From Viscum album (taxonomy: Eukaryota > Streptophyta > Magnoliopsida > Santalales > Viscaceae), in NCBI GenBank assembly GCA_963277665.1, contig OY728143.1, positions 1,121,392,110 to 1,121,456,109 of the forward strand: 64,000 nucleotides of DNA, written 5' to 3'. Made by a program: the position numbers and the translations under genes. Below, one piece after another: positions 62,591 to 64,000 of this stretch. Within the stretch, counting starts at the first letter, position 1. Every line of letters begins with the position of its first letter. The notes below the pieces were generated by a model, which was not told the origin of the DNA, ran no database searches, and worked only from the letters and a program-made list of their open reading frames with translations.

Positions 62591-63060
62591 GAATGGAAAA
62601 GGGATAACATAACCATGGATTTTTTCAGTTGAAACCCCAAAATGTCTACAGAGAATAATTTAATATGTGTTGTAATTGATCTTATTTCAATGTTAGAAAA
62701 ATTAATCCCCATCAGAGAATAACTCTCTCTTGATCATAATTCCATGATATATAATAATATAGGTAAAAGGATGCATGTACTAAGATATACCATCATATGT
62801 GATTGTGATATGAGGTTTACCTCATTGTTTTGGAGATGTATTTTGGTAGATCTTAATAAAGAGTGGAGTTTTATCACTACATATCATTATTAGGTAGATG
62901 TAAAAACAAAACAAACAATTAATGACATGTATGATTTGTTGAGATCCTGTTCATTTGAGTTCAATGATGGTTGGGAGAAGAACATTCATATAGTTATACA
63001 TTCCTATAACATTACTTTTAACTAAATAATTCACATGGATCCTTATAAATCACAATATAG
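62591..63060 (+). pseudogene. Integrase core remnant (element E)
   Basis: One frame reads EWKRDNITMDFFS (first catalytic Asp at 62618), then VVIDLISMLEKLIPIRE, then CDCDMRFTSLFW (second catalytic Asp at 62801), then TTYHY, stop, VDVKTKQTINDMYDLLRSC. Relatives read EWKWxxISMDF, VVDRLTKSAHFIPI, SDRDPRFTSRFW, TAYHPQTDGQTE. The catalytic Glu is Lys. Few frameshifts, so decay was mainly by substitution. Confidence 0.87.
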
Positions 63061-63069
63061 AAATAAATT

Positions 63070-63450
63070 TAAAACAAAAAATCACTGGAATGATGTTGGA
63101 GAATGAATACTATTTGGATAGGTGATAGCTGATAAAATGGAATAGAAAGGTAGAGAAATTGAACAGAATATCAAGGAATCATATAGTCATAACAAAATAT
63201 AGATTGAAAATGATAGAATATGTATATTTTTTGATGTTTTTGATAAGATGATTCCAAGAATTACTCCATGGAGTAAAGATAATTAAATCCAGGGGAAGGG
63301 GAATTTAAAACCTTGACATATCAAACCCTTTTTAATTATTGATCATATAAGGATGATATCTTATCACCTGGTTCTTCCAAAGAACCTATCTTCAGTACAA
63401 GATTTGTTCCATGTATTTCCCCTTAAGAGTTACAAAGCTGAACCTCATCG
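63070..63450 (+). pseudogene. Integrase C-terminal remnant (element E)
   Basis: The plus strand gives HWNDVGE (CWxEVGER), a SYSHNK segment (QKSYAD) and IPRITPWSKD (FLKVSPMKG). Then comes ISYHLVLPKNLSSVQDLFHV at about 63345-63410, where relatives have VAYRLALPPxLSxVHDVFHV. This is the GPY/F module, collinear with the core upstream. Confidence 0.78.
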
Positions 63451-63690
63451 TAGAATTCACTCAGAGGATATACAAGTAGAGGAAGATAAATTTTATAATG
63501 ACCAACCGGTTTTAGATTATTGATCATAGAGAGAATATTCTATGAAACAAGTACATTGACCTGGTCAATATTTTTTTTGGCTATAACACCAGTTTGAGGA
63601 ATATATATGAAAATATAAGTATATTTTGAGGAAAAATCAACTTCATTTTTCTGAATCAGAGTGATGAATTTCAATGGAGAATTTAATTTC
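63451..63690 (+). pseudogene. Chromodomain remnant (element E)
   Basis: It reads RRIHSEDIQVEEDKFYNDQP (the DLTYEExP segment of the clade), then WL, stop, HQFEEYI (LWRNHxVEEATWE). The HQ.EE pair and the preceding segment identify it as a Tekay/Del chromodomain. Confidence 0.7.
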
Positions 63691-63708
63691 ATGTGGTGAA
63701 TGGTAGAA
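63691..63708 (+). promoter_or_regulatory. Possible polypurine tract of element E
   Basis: ATGTGGTGAATGGTAGAA directly before the LTR start. Like the tract of B (GTGATGATGGA) it is interrupted by thymines. Confidence 0.45.
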
Positions 63709-64000
63709 TATAACAACCTGGATTTTGAAGAATGAATTTTTTTCCAAATAAATTAAATTCTATGATTTCTTGCATTATAATAAACACAAATTAAATCTTA
63801 GATTTCATAAATCCTTGGAGGTTTTTTATATTACACACAACACTCAATACGCTTCTATGACAAACAACACTATGTTTTAACAAAAAAACAACATATTATT
63901 CACATAGTTGTCTCAACTCGACCTTTTTTATATATACATTATACTTAAAAAAATAAATAATAATAAATAATTTAAAAATATTAATAATAATCGTTTTATA
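63709..64000 (+). repeat. Element E 3' LTR, start only
   Basis: TATAACAACCTGGATTTT and the following ATTTTTTT...TGATTTCTTGC align with the 5' LTR start at 44024 (ATTTTTTT...TGATGTCTTGC). The opening TG has become TA. The LTR continues beyond the window. Confidence 0.6.

Larger units (their letters stand above)
44024..64000 (+). mobile_element. Element E: old autonomous Ty3 element, split by B, runs off the window
   Basis: The 5' LTR is in two parts, 44024-45549 and 55965-58799. Joined, they total about 4.36 kb, close to the 4.3 kb LTRs of A. Downstream in order come traces of protease, reverse transcriptase, RNase H, integrase and chromodomain, then the start of the 3' LTR at about 63709. 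Distance from TATA box to LTR end (about 3.26 kb after removing B) equals that of A. All coding is dead. Confidence 0.75.

Noticed and set aside
1..64000. tRNA, rRNA and other RNA genes
   Set aside because: No cloverleaf with A and B boxes or rRNA stretch was seen; the only tRNA-related signals are retroelement primer sites.

Overview
This window looks like gene-poor nuclear DNA of a seed plant made almost entirely of LTR retrotransposons. I found no intact host gene, tRNA, rRNA or CRISPR array. The plant call rests on Ty3 polyproteins with a Tekay/Del-type chromodomain, primer-binding sites complementary to initiator tRNA-Met, and LTRs of 2 to 4.3 kb. The species cannot be fixed. Most of the window is very AT-rich and CpG-poor, with old coding regions full of stops, as expected of long-methylated DNA. 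Two GC-richer islands (499-11326 and 23637-25197) are younger insertions with clean target-site duplications (TSDs).

Layout. (1) 499-11326, minus: Ty3 element 1, TSD GTGAA, LTRs about 3 kb, gag-PR-RT-RH-INT-chromodomain all recognisable but broken. (2) 12072-23068, plus: element A, LTRs about 4.3 kb around a 2.4 kb interior with no recognisable coding, a LARD-like non-autonomous element. (3) 23070-34683: LTR pair C, whose left LTR is split by G, a 1561 bp solo LTR (23637-25197, TSD TGTAG). (4) 34687-41430, minus: old Ty3 element D, with RT, RNase H, integrase and chromodomain traces. It abuts an inverted LTR of its own family (41431-43459). (5) 44024 to beyond the window end, plus: old autonomous Ty3 element E. 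Its 5' LTR is split at 45549/55965 by B, a non-autonomous element of 10.4 kb (TSD AATAA). E's PR, RT, RNase H, integrase and chromodomain remnants lie at 59.7-63.7 kb and its 3' LTR begins near 63709.

Relations. E, A and B share LTR architecture: a TATA box followed by a degenerate tandem array of about 190 bp units, each with a conserved core (GTGTxTACGxxCTACCxxCTC type). E kept its coding region while A and B have none, so E-like copies may have supplied proteins to A and B. Most of these boundaries come from comparing paired copies by eye. Positions given for the older elements may be off by some tens of bases.
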